DNA of 64,000 bases from an uncultured Chloracidobacterium sp. (lineage in GTDB: Bacteria > Acidobacteriota > Blastocatellia > Pyrinomonadales > Pyrinomonadaceae). The notes beneath the pieces were generated by a model. The model was not told where the DNA came from, made no database searches, and saw only the letters and a list, made by a program, of their open reading frames with translations. The DNA is taken from contig CAKZGE010000003.1 in the NCBI GenBank assembly GCA_936914845.1, forward strand, positions 620,001 through 684,000, written 5' to 3'. Positions 47,800 through 57,222 of this stretch are shown piece after piece; within the stretch, counting starts at the first letter, position 1; every line of letters starts with the position of its first letter. A program made the translations under genes and the position numbers.

Positions 47800-49253
47800 C
47801 TATGTTCGGTTCCTTCTTTAAAAAGCGGGAGTAGAACGGTAAATTGGGCGCCGCCCTCTGCCGAATTGGTTGCATTTATCTTGCCGCCGTGTTCCTCGAC
47901 AATGCGATTAGCGATGGGAAGCCCCAGCCCCGTGCCTTTTCCGATATCTTTGGTCGTGAAAAAGGGATCGAAAAGATAGACAAAGTTCTCTTCCGGAATG
48001 CCGCTGCCCGTATCTTTGATCTCAGCCACACCGAAATCGCCGGCGGTGTAGGTGCGAACAAAAAGTTCACCGCCTTCGTCCATTTCCTGGACCGCATTGA
48101 TAAAGATGTTCAGCCACACCTGAAGCAAATAATTGCCGTCGGCGACGACATCGATGTCTGCGGTCCAATGTGTGTGCAAGGTTATTTTGGCCGCTTCGAT
48201 ATTCCATTCAAGCTGCTCAAGCGCAGAATTGATCGAACTGTTCAATTCGATCTTGGCGACCTTGAGCTTAAATGGTTTTGCCAGATTCAGAAGCTGGCGA
48301 ATGAGATGAGCCATGCGGGCGACATTGGAGCGGATCGTTTCAAGATTCTTTTGCCGCTTTTCTTCGGGCAGGTCGCGTTTCAAAAGCTGTTCGGCACGCC
48401 CATCGATAACATTGAGCGGGGCACCGAGTTCGTGTGCGACGCCGGCGGCGAGGCGGCCGACGGAAACCAACTGTTCGTTGTGGCGGATCTCCCGCTCAAG
48501 CTCGATGCGGGCATCCGTCTCTTCGCGGAGAGCATTATATTGGCGGTCGAGATTTTCGCCCATCTCATTGAATCGGGCGGCCAACCTGCCGATCTCGTCA
48601 GATCGGTCGCGGATCTCGACCTTGTGGTGCAATTCACCCTTACCCATTGCGTCAAAAGCTTTTAATAGTCTGTCGATCGGGTCGGTCAAATTGCGGCGAA
48701 GCACGAAAAATACCCAGATGAAGATCGCCGAAAGAATGGCAACGGTCGTTAATATCCAATAGAAACGGGCATAAAAGATGTCGGTCTCGATCAGAGAAAG
48801 CGGCTTTAACAGCTCGACGGCCCCGATCACCTGGCTGTCCATCGTTATCGGAACGATGACAGTTGCGAATTTGCTGCCGCTGATGGTTATTGAAGCCTCG
48901 CCGCGTCTCCCCGTCCGCAAGACCTCGCCTAATTTTTCCGATCGGGGAACGGAAATGTCGCGAAGCGGCATTGAGCGGGTCAAAAGCTGCTGGTCGCGGT
49001 CATAAAGCAATATCGAATACACCTCTGTATTGCGGTGTATGCGATCGATAAGATTCTGGATCTCCTTTTCGCGGCCTTGCAAATAATATTCTTCCAAAGC
49101 CAGTTGAAGTGTAACCGCATGAGCCACCAGATCTTCCTGCAAAGCGGAGCGCAGAGCCACCTCATATTGGCGTAAGCTAAGCAGGCTGGCGAAGAACATG
49201 ATCAACCCGACCGATATCATCAGCAGAAGGAGAAGTTTTCGACTTATACCCAT
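47796..49253 (-). CDS. Membrane sensor histidine kinase
   Basis: A 485-residue kinase from the ATG at 49253. Two transmembrane helices (about 6-28 and 155-180) enclose a periplasmic domain of about 125 residues. HAMP follows, then HisKA with the phospho-His in AAGVAHELGAPLNVIDGR, and a HATPase domain (NIFINAVQEM N-box, DTGSGIP, FFTTKDIGKGTGLGL). It is similar to NtrB/ZraS-type partners of NtrC regulators and overlaps that gene by ATGA. The periplasmic signal is unknown. Confidence 0.93.
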   Translation of the reverse strand: MGISRKLLLLLMISVGLIMFFASLLSLRQYEVALRSALQEDLVAHAVTLQLALEEYYLQGREKEIQNLIDRIHRNTEVYSILLYDRDQQLLTRSMPLRDISVPRSEKLGEVLRTGRRGEASITISGSKFATVIVPITMDSQVIGAVELLKPLSLIETDIFYARFYWILTTVAILSAIFIWVFFVLRRNLTDPIDRLLKAFDAMGKGELHHKVEIRDRSDEIGRLAARFNEMGENLDRQYNALREETDARIELEREIRHNEQLVSVGRLAAGVAHELGAPLNVIDGRAEQLLKRDLPEEKRQKNLETIRSNVARMAHLIRQLLNLAKPFKLKVAKIELNSSINSALEQLEWNIEAAKITLHTHWTADIDVVADGNYLLQVWLNIFINAVQEMDEGGELFVRTYTAGDFGVAEIKDTGSGIPEENFVYLFDPFFTTKDIGKGTGLGLPIANRIVEEHGGKINATNSAEGGAQFTVLLPLFKEGTEHR

Positions 49254-49567
49254 CGTCAAGGCTGTTGGGGCAAAATGCCACCGTCGATGCATTTTTCCAC
49301 AGTAGCACATCGGGTGAATAAATGACAGAGCGAGATAAAACGTAGTTAGAACCGCCATTTATATATGTTATAAAGACGGGCACCTTCATAAAACCCAACG
49401 GCACACCGTTTGCACCTTTGCCGTTTTTGCCGCCGAAGGCCTCGGCGTCGAAATAACGATCTTGGACAGCATAGACGGGTCAATAAGGATCTATTCGGAA
49501 TCTTTTATTTTTATACTCTTCGTTTATTGATGCCGTATTTTGCTGCAGGAGATCGATCAGGAGTTTT
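49254..49567. other. 314-bp intergenic region, no clear gene
   Basis: This is the divergent region between the kinase and the SulP transporter. A minus-strand frame across about 49380-49490 reads YAVQDRYFDAEAFGGKNGKG-like residues with no start codon before a stop, perhaps a gene remnant; nothing convincing supports it. No riboswitch or strong promoter was recognised. Confidence 0.4.
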
Positions 49568-51262
49568 ATGGTCGAAAAATTAAGAAAGGGAATTTTATCT
49601 AATATCGGCAGCGATCTTGGGGCGGGTCTGGTAGTCTTCTTTGTTGCCGTACCGTTGTGTTTGGGCATAGCCCTGGCTTCCGGTGCTCCGCTTTTTTCCG
49701 GAATCGTTTCCGGCATCGTCGGCGGTATCGTGGTCGGGCTTCTTAGTAAGTCACAGCTAAGCATTACCGGTCCGGCTGCGGGTTTGGCGGCCATCGTCCT
49801 CGCGGCGATAACCGAGCTTGGAGCATTCAATATCTTTCTTTGTGCGGGGCTTATCGCCGGTGTCATACAGTTGATATTAGGCTTCGTAAAAGCGGGCAGT
49901 ATCGCCAACTACTTTCCTTCGAATGTGATCGAGGGTATGTTGGCCGGTATCGGTATTATCATTGTCATCAAACAGCTGCCTTACGCCTTTGGTATGAATT
50001 CGGCGCCTGCAGATGATGATGTGCTGACCTTGAATACGTTGAGCGATCTGATGGGCATGGTCACACCCGGAGCGGTCGTTGTGACGCTGGCGGCAGTAGC
50101 GATCATGCTCTTATGGGATAAGGTAGATGCCCTGAAAAAGCTGAAAGCTTTGCCGGCGCCGTTGGTGGCGGTGGTAGCCGGTGTGGTCATCAATGGCATC
50201 TTTGTAGCGACGGGGTCGAGCCTGGCTCTGTCGGGCAACCATTTGGTGAGCTTGCCGGTCGCGGAATCGGCGGATGCATTCTTTGCTCAGTTTGCCTTAC
50301 CGGACATCAACGGGTTTGCCGATACAAGGGTATGGTTGATCGGATTCACGATCGCGGTCGTCGCTTCGATCGAAACCCTTCTAAGCATTGAGGCGACCGA
50401 CCGGATCGACCCTCATAAACGGTACACGCCGACCAACCGAGAGCTGAAGGCGCAGGGTGTCGGCAACATTTTGGCCAGCTTGATCGGCGGTCTGCCGATG
50501 ACATCCGTTGTGGTGCGTTCGTCGGCGAACGTCAATGCCGGTGGTAAGACGAAAGTCTCAGCCGTCTTTCACGGCATGCTTATTCTTTTCGCGGCCGCTC
50601 TGGTGCCGTTCGTTTTGAACATGATCCCGCTGGCTGTTCTAGCGGCGATATTGATCTTGACCGGTTATAAGCTGGCCAAACCGGCCCTGTTCAAAAAATG
50701 GTGGGCAAGCGGACTTTACCAGTTTACGCCGTTCATGGTCACTATCTTAGGAATCGTCTTTACGGACCTATTGAAAGGGGTTGCGTTCGGAATGGTGGTC
50801 GCGGTGTTCTTCATTTTGCGTGAAAACCTGAAAACGCCCTATTTTTTCCGCAGCGAAGAATATACGGAAGGTGATATCATTCATATAAACTTGGCTCAGG
50901 AAGTTTCGTTCCTAAACAAAGCCGCCATTAAGCTGACGCTGGAAGCTTTGCCGGAAGATTCATATGTGATAATTGACGCCAGCGAAAATGTTTATATGGA
51001 CCACGACGTTGTCGAATTGATCCGTGAGTTCAAGGATGTAAAAGCGGCGGATAGGGGTATTCGCGTTGATCTGGCCGGATTTGATCCGAATTGCGGACTT
51101 GATTGCCAGCTGGTCAGCGGACCGCAATCACATAAGGTACATGAAACACCGCAGGACATAGAGGTCATCGAAGCTCACAGCATTGTGGTGGTCAAGCCGA
51201 ACCGCAGCTACGGCGAATTGATCGCTCGTTTTCGCAGCGGAAAAGACGCAATGGAGGTTTAA
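49568..51262 (+). CDS. SulP-family bicarbonate/sulfate transporter
   Basis: A 564-residue inner-membrane transporter with about 12-14 transmembrane helices. It has VFFVAVPLCLGIALASGAPLFSGIVSGIVGG, the SLC26-type LSITGPAAGLAA and NRELKAQGVGNILASLIGGLPMTSVVVRSSANVNAGGKTK. The C-terminal 120 residues look like a cytoplasmic STAS domain (HINLAQEVSFLNKAAIKLTLEALPEDSYVIIDAS). A beta-carbonic anhydrase gene follows 6 bp later, which argues for bicarbonate as the substrate. AGGAG precedes the ATG. Confidence 0.93.
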   Translation: MVEKLRKGILSNIGSDLGAGLVVFFVAVPLCLGIALASGAPLFSGIVSGIVGGIVVGLLSKSQLSITGPAAGLAAIVLAAITELGAFNIFLCAGLIAGVIQLILGFVKAGSIANYFPSNVIEGMLAGIGIIIVIKQLPYAFGMNSAPADDDVLTLNTLSDLMGMVTPGAVVVTLAAVAIMLLWDKVDALKKLKALPAPLVAVVAGVVINGIFVATGSSLALSGNHLVSLPVAESADAFFAQFALPDINGFADTRVWLIGFTIAVVASIETLLSIEATDRIDPHKRYTPTNRELKAQGVGNILASLIGGLPMTSVVVRSSANVNAGGKTKVSAVFHGMLILFAAALVPFVLNMIPLAVLAAILILTGYKLAKPALFKKWWASGLYQFTPFMVTILGIVFTDLLKGVAFGMVVAVFFILRENLKTPYFFRSEEYTEGDIIHINLAQEVSFLNKAAIKLTLEALPEDSYVIIDASENVYMDHDVVELIREFKDVKAADRGIRVDLAGFDPNCGLDCQLVSGPQSHKVHETPQDIEVIEAHSIVVVKPNRSYGELIARFRSGKDAMEV

Positions 51263-51268
51263 GGCGAA

Positions 51269-51979
51269 ATGAAAGCACATACAAAAGAAACACAATCTAA
51301 CATAACTCCGCACACCGCAGTTCAATATCTGCGCGAAGGCAATTATCGTTTCGTCAACAATCTGAAGACGAACCGAAATTTGCTTCAGCAGGTCAACGAG
51401 ACGCGCGAAGGACAATATCCATTTGCCACCATTTTAAGCTGTATCGACAGCCGTACGTCCGCCGAATTGGTTTTCGACCAAGGGTTGGGTGATATATTCA
51501 GTATCCGCATTGCGGGAAATGTGGTTAACAAGGACATCATGGGCAGCATGGAATTTGCCTGTAAGCTAGCCGGTTCAAAGCTGATCGTTGTTCTTGGCCA
51601 TACTAACTGCGGGGCTATCAAGGGTGCTTGCGACAATGTACAGCTGGGCAATCTTTCAACTCTGCTTAACCGAATTCAACCGGCGATCTATTTGGAGCGG
51701 GAAACCAAGGAGAACCGCAATTCCAAAAACGCGGCGTTTGTAGATAACGTAATGCACAACCAGATCAAGCGTAGCCTCGAATCGATAGTTGAACACAGTG
51801 TGGTGCTGCGTGAAATGATCGAAAATGAAGAGGTTGGCTTGGTCGGAGCTTACTATGACGTCGAAACGGGAAATGTAACCTTTATGGAAGAAACGTTGAT
51901 GATCGGCGAGATCAAACACTTTTTTCTGAATCCGCATGTGGAAATGACCACATCGGCAGACGCGGCTGTTGCGGCATAA
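51269..51979 (+). CDS. Beta-class carbonic anhydrase
   Basis: A 236-residue zinc enzyme interconverting CO2 and bicarbonate. C58-x-D60-x-R62 (SCIDSRTSAELVFDQG) and H111-x-x-C114 (GHTNCGAIKGA) supply the zinc ligands and the Asp-Arg pair. RIAGNVVNKDIMGSMEFA is typical. There is no signal peptide. It is co-transcribed with the SulP transporter, so imported bicarbonate is equilibrated in the cytoplasm. A terminator follows. Confidence 0.95.
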   Translation: MKAHTKETQSNITPHTAVQYLREGNYRFVNNLKTNRNLLQQVNETREGQYPFATILSCIDSRTSAELVFDQGLGDIFSIRIAGNVVNKDIMGSMEFACKLAGSKLIVVLGHTNCGAIKGACDNVQLGNLSTLLNRIQPAIYLERETKENRNSKNAAFVDNVMHNQIKRSLESIVEHSVVLREMIENEEVGLVGAYYDVETGNVTFMEETLMIGEIKHFFLNPHVEMTTSADAAVAA

Positions 51980-52003
51980 TGTTACAACGCCGAATGAACG
52001 GGA

Positions 52004-52041
52004 CCGGTGCTTTTTTTCGAAAATGCACCGGCTCTTTTTAT
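52004..52041 (+). terminator. Intrinsic terminator of the SulP/carbonic-anhydrase operon
   Basis: CCGGTGC (52004-52010) pairs with GCACCGG (52025-52031). The loop contains TTTT and AAAA that can extend the stem. A T-rich tail follows from 52033. Confidence 0.75.
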
Positions 52042-52086
52042 TTGTAAGGACGGGCTATCCTTTGGCGCTACTGATCGTTTTTTTGG

Positions 52087-52551
52087 CTATCTTTTTAAAC
52101 GTTCGTCGAACCTAAATCGCCGCGGTTCGCTCCGTTCGATCTTTGCGAAATCTTCGTGGCCGACATTTATGAGATAGTTGTATTCGCCGGGCACAACGGC
52201 TGACGGAACCTTCATGGCCAGCGATACGGAAGATGCGGCCCACCGGTCGCCGATGGTCTGAGCTTTCAATGGCGGCGGAAAATCGTTCCAATTCGCCGGC
52301 AGAGCATATAGTTCCTCTACCGACAGAATGTTGCTTTCTGCGAGTTCGATCGCCGCGTAGGAATAAGATGAAAGAAGTTCTGACGCATTGAGATGGACGA
52401 GCATCTCTAAAACGGCCAGAGAAAGCGTAGCAGCAGAATAAAGGATCCGTGTTCCTTTGGTATTCCACCTGCCGCCATAAAGAAATGCTCCTTCGCCATC
52501 AAACCAAGTTTTTGCAAAACGCGTTTTGAAGATGCGGTAGGCGGCCGCCAT
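52087..52551 (-). CDS. RES-domain toxin
   Basis: A 154-residue RES protein. Relatives degrade or modify with NAD+ (NAD phosphorylase or ADP-ribosylation). The named Arg-Glu-Ser positions are suggested by RIFKTRFAKTWFDGEGAFLYGGRWN (Arg/Tyr/Gly region), ATLSLAVLEMLVHLN (Glu) and the Ser in ASSVSLAMKVPSAVVPGEYNYLIN. The stop of the Xre-type antitoxin overlaps its ATG by one base, the normal antitoxin-first order. It lies near ligA without an evident mobile element. Confidence 0.92.
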   Translation of the reverse strand: MAAAYRIFKTRFAKTWFDGEGAFLYGGRWNTKGTRILYSAATLSLAVLEMLVHLNASELLSSYSYAAIELAESNILSVEELYALPANWNDFPPPLKAQTIGDRWAASSVSLAMKVPSAVVPGEYNYLINVGHEDFAKIERSEPRRFRFDERLKR

Positions 52552-53000
52552 TAAGTAAAAACCCCGTGTTCAAGACGGCCTATTAGGGCCTCAACTTCGC
52601 GTGAGCCAACCTCGGTCGAAGCGGCACTAAGCGGGGTCATTCCGCCCAAAGCTTTATTTGGAGACGTTATCCAAGTAAGAGCGGCCGAAATATCACCCTC
52701 AAACAATTTGATCGCGAGCGAAAGAATTCGCGAGACGGTTACCAAACGGTCCGATTCTTCCGGAGACAGACGATTTTCCTTTCGGCGGCGGGCCAAGGTG
52801 CGCGGTGCCAACCGAATGGCGGATCGCAATTCTTCCGTCGAAAGGCCGGAAACGCGCCCGACTCGTTCAAAAGCGGCGAACGGCAATCCTGTTTCGACCC
52901 TTTTGACGAGTTTTAGATAGCCTTCCGTTTCGATGCCCAACAGGGCCTTCATCCCGGTTTCCTTTGTCATGGAAATGTCTTTCGCGGCGATCTTCGGCAT
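52551..53000 (-). CDS. Xre/MbcA/ParS-type antitoxin
   Basis: A 149-residue antitoxin from the ATG at 53000 (an ATG six codons earlier is also possible). The N-terminal half carries an Xre-type HTH (LSTEELRSAIRLAPRTLARRRKENRLSPEESDRL). The C-terminal DUF2384-like domain has ALTWITSPNKALGGMTPLSAASTEVGSREVEALIGRLEHGVF, which binds the RES toxin in studied complexes. It likely represses the pair's own promoter in the short region before ligA. Confidence 0.9.
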   Translation of the reverse strand: MPKIAAKDISMTKETGMKALLGIETEGYLKLVKRVETGLPFAAFERVGRVSGLSTEELRSAIRLAPRTLARRRKENRLSPEESDRLVTVSRILSLAIKLFEGDISAALTWITSPNKALGGMTPLSAASTEVGSREVEALIGRLEHGVFT

Positions 53001-53057
53001 GCCCTCATCATACCACACCGCATAGCCAAACGGCGAAAATATTTATGCCATTGTGCA

Positions 53058-55046
53058 CTAAGAGAGCATGGATGAAAATTCTGCCTCGTCAATAATGGCG
53101 ACGCCCAGGCTTTCTGCCTTGGTCAATTTTGATCCGGCATCGCTGCCGGCCAAAACGTAATCTGTCTTTTTGCTGACGGAGGAGGATGTGCGGCCGCCGC
53201 GGTCTTCGATCAATTTGGCGGCTTCGTCGCGGGTGTAATTTTCAAGCTTGCCGGTAAGCACAAAGGTTTTGCCGGCGAAGCGTTCGTCAAATTCCGCGAC
53301 TGAGCCGCCCGCTACTTCTGTGATGACACCCGCCAGCTGTAAACGTTTGATGGTTTCGATATTGGCGGGGTCGCGCACCCAATCATGAACGCTTTCGGCT
53401 ACCGATAGGCCGATCTCGTGGATGTCGTCGAGCTGCTGGACAGAAGCGGTCGCCAGAGCGCCGTAGGTGCGGAAATGGCCGGCCAGGATCTTGGCATAAC
53501 GCTCGCCGACGTGGCGAATATCCAGCCCGAAAAGCAGACGCTGAAGCCCGCGGCCTTTGCTGGCGGTGATCTGCTCGATCAATTTTGAAGCGGATCTTTC
53601 CGCCATGCGATCAAGCTGAGCAATATCGGCAACGGAAAGGGAATACAGATCGGCGACCGTTTTGACCAATTCCTTATCCACCAGCATTTCCACCAGCACC
53701 TCACCGAGGCCTTCGATGTCCATTGCTTTTCGGGAAGCAAAGTAGAGCAGACGAGCCTTTATCTTTGCCGGACAGTTAGCATTGGTACATCGTCGGACTG
53801 CCTCGCCGGGCGGCCGTTCGGCGGGTGAGCCGCAAACCGGACAAAGTGTCGGGAAGATGTATTCGCTTTCGCTGCCGTCGCGTTGTTCGGTCTCGACGCT
53901 GAGGACCTGTGGAATTATCTCGCCGCTTTTTTCGATAACGACCGTGTCGCCGATGCGAATACCTAGTCGCTTGATCTCGTCTTCGTTGTGTAAAGACGCT
54001 CGAGCGACAACAGTTCCGGCGAGCAGTACCGGTTCTAAGTGTGCGACCGGCGTCAATGCCCCGGTTCGACCTACTTGAACCTGTATGCCAAGCAATTTGG
54101 TCGTCGAGCGGCGTGCCGGATATTTATAGGCGATCGCCCACCGCGGAGCTTTGCTGGTAGCTCCAAATTCTTCCTGCAGGGCGGTGGAATTTACCTTTAC
54201 CACGACACCGTCGATGTCATAATCCAAGCCATCGCGGAGCGGTTCCATTTCAGCGATGAAAGCCGCGATCTCTTGGAAATTGAGGCACAAAGCTCGATGC
54301 GGGTTGACATTGAAGCCGTTCCGTTCAAACCACGCAAAACTTTCCCAATGTGTAGGGAACATTTTTTGAGTTCCGCGAAGCAGGTCGTACGGGAACATAT
54401 CAAGCCGTCGTGCGGCGACCACCGCCGAATCGAGCATCCGCAGCGTTCCCGATGCCGAATTGCGCGGATTGGCGAACGTCTTTTCGCCCTGCATCTCTAA
54501 TTCGGCGTTGATCTTGGCAAATTGAGAACGCGATATGAATGCCTCGCCGCGAACTTCGGCGTTTTCGTCAGAATGTTTCAACCGCAAGGGAATCGAACGA
54601 ATTGTTCTGACGTTCGGGGTAACATCGTCGCCGACCGTGCCGTCGCCGCGGGTTGCTCCGGAGCGCAGGATGCCGCGTTCGTAATGCAGTGCGATGCTGA
54701 GGCCGTCTATCTTAAGTTCGGCGACATATTCAAGTTTGCGGCCTTCGGCTAGGCGCTCACAGCGTTCGGTAAAGGCCTTCAGATCATCGAGGTCATAGGA
54801 ATTGTCCAAGGACATCAGAGGAACGCGATGTTGAAAAGGATGCAGGCTGTCGGCTTTGCCGCCGACTCGCTGTGTTGGGCTGTCCGGTGTGATGAACTGT
54901 GGATTCTCGGTCTCGAGCTGATCTAGTTTCTCTAAAAGCCGGTCAAATTCAATGTCGGAGATCTCCGGCGAATCTTTGCGGTAATAAAGGTCGTTGTGGT
55001 GTTCGATCTCGGCACGAAGTCTTTCAATTTCCTGCAAAATGTTCAT
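53058..55046 (-). CDS. ligA: NAD-dependent DNA ligase LigA
   Basis: A 662-residue ligase that seals nicks in replication and repair. The adenylation domain has the nucleophile Lys in AELKIDGLSIAL (K112), with EVRGEAFI and the GWAIAYKYP-like PRWAIAYKYPARR. Then come an OB-fold (VGRTGALTPVAHLEPV), a four-Cys zinc finger (CPVCGSPAE and CTNANCPAKIK), helix-hairpin-helix repeats and a BRCT domain (FAGKTFVLTGKLENYTRDEA). It is monocistronic, between the RES-Xre pair and tRNA-Leu. Confidence 0.97.
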   Translation of the reverse strand: MNILQEIERLRAEIEHHNDLYYRKDSPEISDIEFDRLLEKLDQLETENPQFITPDSPTQRVGGKADSLHPFQHRVPLMSLDNSYDLDDLKAFTERCERLAEGRKLEYVAELKIDGLSIALHYERGILRSGATRGDGTVGDDVTPNVRTIRSIPLRLKHSDENAEVRGEAFISRSQFAKINAELEMQGEKTFANPRNSASGTLRMLDSAVVAARRLDMFPYDLLRGTQKMFPTHWESFAWFERNGFNVNPHRALCLNFQEIAAFIAEMEPLRDGLDYDIDGVVVKVNSTALQEEFGATSKAPRWAIAYKYPARRSTTKLLGIQVQVGRTGALTPVAHLEPVLLAGTVVARASLHNEDEIKRLGIRIGDTVVIEKSGEIIPQVLSVETEQRDGSESEYIFPTLCPVCGSPAERPPGEAVRRCTNANCPAKIKARLLYFASRKAMDIEGLGEVLVEMLVDKELVKTVADLYSLSVADIAQLDRMAERSASKLIEQITASKGRGLQRLLFGLDIRHVGERYAKILAGHFRTYGALATASVQQLDDIHEIGLSVAESVHDWVRDPANIETIKRLQLAGVITEVAGGSVAEFDERFAGKTFVLTGKLENYTRDEAAKLIEDRGGRTSSSVSKKTDYVLAGSDAGSKLTKAESLGVAIIDEAEFSSMLS

Positions 55047-55116
55047 CGGCGAATATTATAACGGCAACGATATATTTGAAGAAATGAATAGACGGCAACG
55101 GGGCGAACCGGCAAAA

Positions 55117-55138
55117 GAAAAAGGCCGAAAAGGCCTTT
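55117..55138 (-). terminator. Intrinsic terminator after tRNA-Leu
   Basis: AAAGGCC (55120-55126) and GGCCTTT (55132-55138) form a stem with a 5-nt loop. On the minus strand the tail is TTCTTTT. It lies about 40 bp downstream of the tRNA end. Confidence 0.7.
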
Positions 55139-55175
55139 ACGCTAACAATGCCGTTGCCGGCCGTTATTTAAAGAT

Positions 55176-55263
55176 TGGTGCGGACGAATGGAATCGAACC
55201 ATCACGGGCGCAATGCCCACGGGCTTCTGAGACCCGCGCGTCTACCAGTTCCGCCACGTCCGC
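55176..55263 (-). tRNA. tRNA-Leu (anticodon CAG)
   Basis: An 88-nt gene with CCA encoded. The acceptor stem GCGGACG pairs with CGTCCGC, the discriminator is A, the anticodon loop CTCAGAA places CAG at 34-36, the variable arm is long as in leucine tRNAs, and the T-arm has GGTTCGATTCC. It lies between ligA and yggS. Confidence 0.95.
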
Positions 55264-55340
55264 ACGAAGGGCGAACCTAGATAATACGAATTCGCCGAGA
55301 GAAATTCAAGAATGCATCCGCGATTTGGTATATTTGATAT

Positions 55341-56015
55341 GTGGCATCCGAAATAGGGGCAAATCTAGCGGCGGTCAATGACCGCATAAAAAAGGCGGCG
55401 GTGCGCGCCGGAAGGCCGCCGGCCGATGTTCGGCTTATCGCCGTCAGCAAAATGCACCCGCCGGAAGCCCTAGAGCAAGCAAAAGAAAGCGGTGCGGCCG
55501 CTTTCGGCGAAAACAAAGTTCAGGAGGCGGAGGGCAAGATCGACCGACTTGGCCGGAACTTTGCCGAATGGCACTTGATAGGACATTTGCAGGCAAATAA
55601 GGTGCGAAAAGCGGTACGCCTGTTCGATCTTATCCATACGGTCGATTCGGTCGAATTGGCCGAACGCCTGGAAAGGATATGTGCGGAAGAAGGCCGCCGG
55701 GAACTGCCGGTTCTGATTCAGGTCGATCTGGCCGGAGAGTCCAATAAGGCAGGTATTGCAGAAGCAGATCTCAGAGGGCTGGCGGACCATATAGAAAATT
55801 GCGAACATTTGAGGTTACGCGGCCTTATGCTGCTGCCGCCGCACTTCGATGATCCGGAAAAGGTGCGTCCATATTTCAGACGCCTTCGCGAGCTGCGTGA
55901 TGAGATAGTGCCGGGCGGCGAGCTTTCGATGGGAATGAGCCACGACCTGGAGGCGGCAGTCGAAGAAGGGGCGACAATGGTGCGTGTTGGAACCGCGATC
56001 TTTGGAAAAAGGTGA
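55341..56015 (+). CDS. yggS: YggS-family PLP homeostasis protein
   Basis: A 224-residue PLP-binding protein (PROSC/YBL036C family), a fold III barrel that buffers free PLP. The Lys that carries PLP lies in VRLIAVSKMHPPEAL. AFGENKVQEAEGKI, WHLIGHLQANKVRKA and the C-terminal LSMGMSHDLEAAVEEGATMVRVGTAIFG match the family. The start is GTG at 55341. It heads a yggS-yggT-yggU cluster, an arrangement kept in many bacteria. Confidence 0.95.
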   Translation: MASEIGANLAAVNDRIKKAAVRAGRPPADVRLIAVSKMHPPEALEQAKESGAAAFGENKVQEAEGKIDRLGRNFAEWHLIGHLQANKVRKAVRLFDLIHTVDSVELAERLERICAEEGRRELPVLIQVDLAGESNKAGIAEADLRGLADHIENCEHLRLRGLMLLPPHFDDPEKVRPYFRRLRELRDEIVPGGELSMGMSHDLEAAVEEGATMVRVGTAIFGKR

Positions 56016-56022
56016 TCGAATT

Positions 56023-56613
56023 ATGCTTTCAATGACGGTATATCCGATCATAGCGATGGTCTTGTGGGCGGTCGCTCTGGTCTTTACAGCGGTGTTGATA
56101 CTGCGGTTGGTGATCAGCTATGCCGACCCGAATCCATTCGGTATGGTCGGACGGTTCGGTTTCAAGATACGCAAGTTGACGGAAAAATGGGTATATCCGG
56201 CGGCGAGACTGCTTGCTCAATACCGCGTAGATACGAGGCTTGCACCGCTGATAACAATTTTTCTGACACTGGTCATCACGTATTTTCTTAGCTCGATCCT
56301 TGCCAATACTTTCTTTGTCGCCGATGGGTTGACCGCGGGTGCCGCGGCCGGCAGCATAAAAATATTGGCCGGGTTTTTGATCTACGGACTCTTGAGCGTT
56401 CTGGTGCTGTTTATATTCATACGATTCATTTCATCTTGGTTCGTGTTCAAACCGAATACATTTCTAGGATTCGTTCGACGGGTGACAGATCCGATCTTAT
56501 TGCCGGTTCAGCGACTGATTCCGCCCGTGGGCATGTTCGATCTTTCGGCAATGGTAGTGCTGATCATTATTTCGCTGCTGCAATCTGCGGTGCTGGGGTT
56601 TTTAGTGCGATGA
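56023..56613 (+). CDS. YggT-family membrane protein
   Basis: A 196-residue protein from the ATG at 56023, which has AAGGTGA eight bases upstream. It has at least four transmembrane helices arranged as two YggT-type halves: MVLWAVALVFTAVLILRLVISYAD, then ILLPVQRLIPPVGMFDLSAMVVLIIISLLQ, where the P-R-x-x-P-x-G-x-x-D/S pattern is the family mark. It may act in membrane or envelope homeostasis. It overlaps the next ATG. Confidence 0.9.
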   Translation: MLSMTVYPIIAMVLWAVALVFTAVLILRLVISYADPNPFGMVGRFGFKIRKLTEKWVYPAARLLAQYRVDTRLAPLITIFLTLVITYFLSSILANTFFVADGLTAGAAAGSIKILAGFLIYGLLSVLVLFIFIRFISSWFVFKPNTFLGFVRRVTDPILLPVQRLIPPVGMFDLSAMVVLIIISLLQSAVLGFLVR

Positions 56614-56894
56614 ATATCATCGAGACGGATAATGGGGTCAGCTTTGCCGTCAGGGTGATACCGCGTTCATCAAAAAGTGAGGTCATTGGCGAACACGACG
56701 ATGCATTAAAGGTAAAGCTCGCTTCGCCGCCGGTTGACGGTGCGGCCAATGCGGAGTTGGTCAAGATCCTCGCCAAAGAGCTTGGTGTAGCGAAAAGCTC
56801 GATCGCGATCGTCAGCGGTGAAAGCTCTAAAACCAAACAGTTGAGAATAGACGGCGTAACGGCCGCGGAAATAGCAGCGTTGACCGGCGGTTGA
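56610..56894 (+). CDS. DUF167/YggU-family protein
   Basis: A 94-residue protein from the ATG at 56610 in the ATGA overlap with yggT. DUF167 features are FAVRVIPRSSKSEVIGEHDDALKVKLASPPVDGAANAELVKILAKELGVAKSSIAIVSGESSKTKQLRI. Structure is known for relatives, but function is not. The end overlaps a possible small gene on the other strand by 68 bp. Confidence 0.92.
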   Translation: MNIIETDNGVSFAVRVIPRSSKSEVIGEHDDALKVKLASPPVDGAANAELVKILAKELGVAKSSIAIVSGESSKTKQLRIDGVTAAEIAALTGG

Positions 56895-57099
56895 CGCGGC
56901 GTATCGAGACCACGGTCGTGACGATCGCGGCGGCCAAGACGATGGCCATTAAAAGTTCGGCGGCGAGGGATAGTAAAAATCGGTCGTTTGAAATTGCCCC
57001 GCGAATACGCATAGTTTCCTGAAAACACACAAGGTCCGCAGCGGCAAGGAGTCCGGACAGCAACAGAATAGTGATCTTATTTCGCATAACAGTTTTCAT
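56827..57099 (-). CDS. Possible small membrane protein
   Basis: A 90-codon frame encoding two hydrophobic segments (KITILLLSGLLAAADLVC and LLSLAAELLMAIVLAAAIVTTVVSI) joined by a short polar loop, with a basic tail. It is the only long frame in the 56895-57222 gap, and the hydrophobic layout is non-random. The last 68 bp run antisense to the DUF167 gene, which lowers confidence. No family is recognised. Confidence 0.4.
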   Translation of the reverse strand: MKTVMRNKITILLLSGLLAAADLVCFQETMRIRGAISNDRFLLSLAAELLMAIVLAAAIVTTVVSIRRVNRRSTLLFPRPLRRLFSTVWF

Positions 57100-57222
57100 T
57101 TTTGCGTGGCGGCATGACGATGCTGTGGCAGAAATCTCAATAAATTGTAAATTAAGCTATTTGCTCAAAGAAAAATGGGCGTGATATTTTAAAACCAACA
57201 TCTTTATCAAGGAAATTCAATA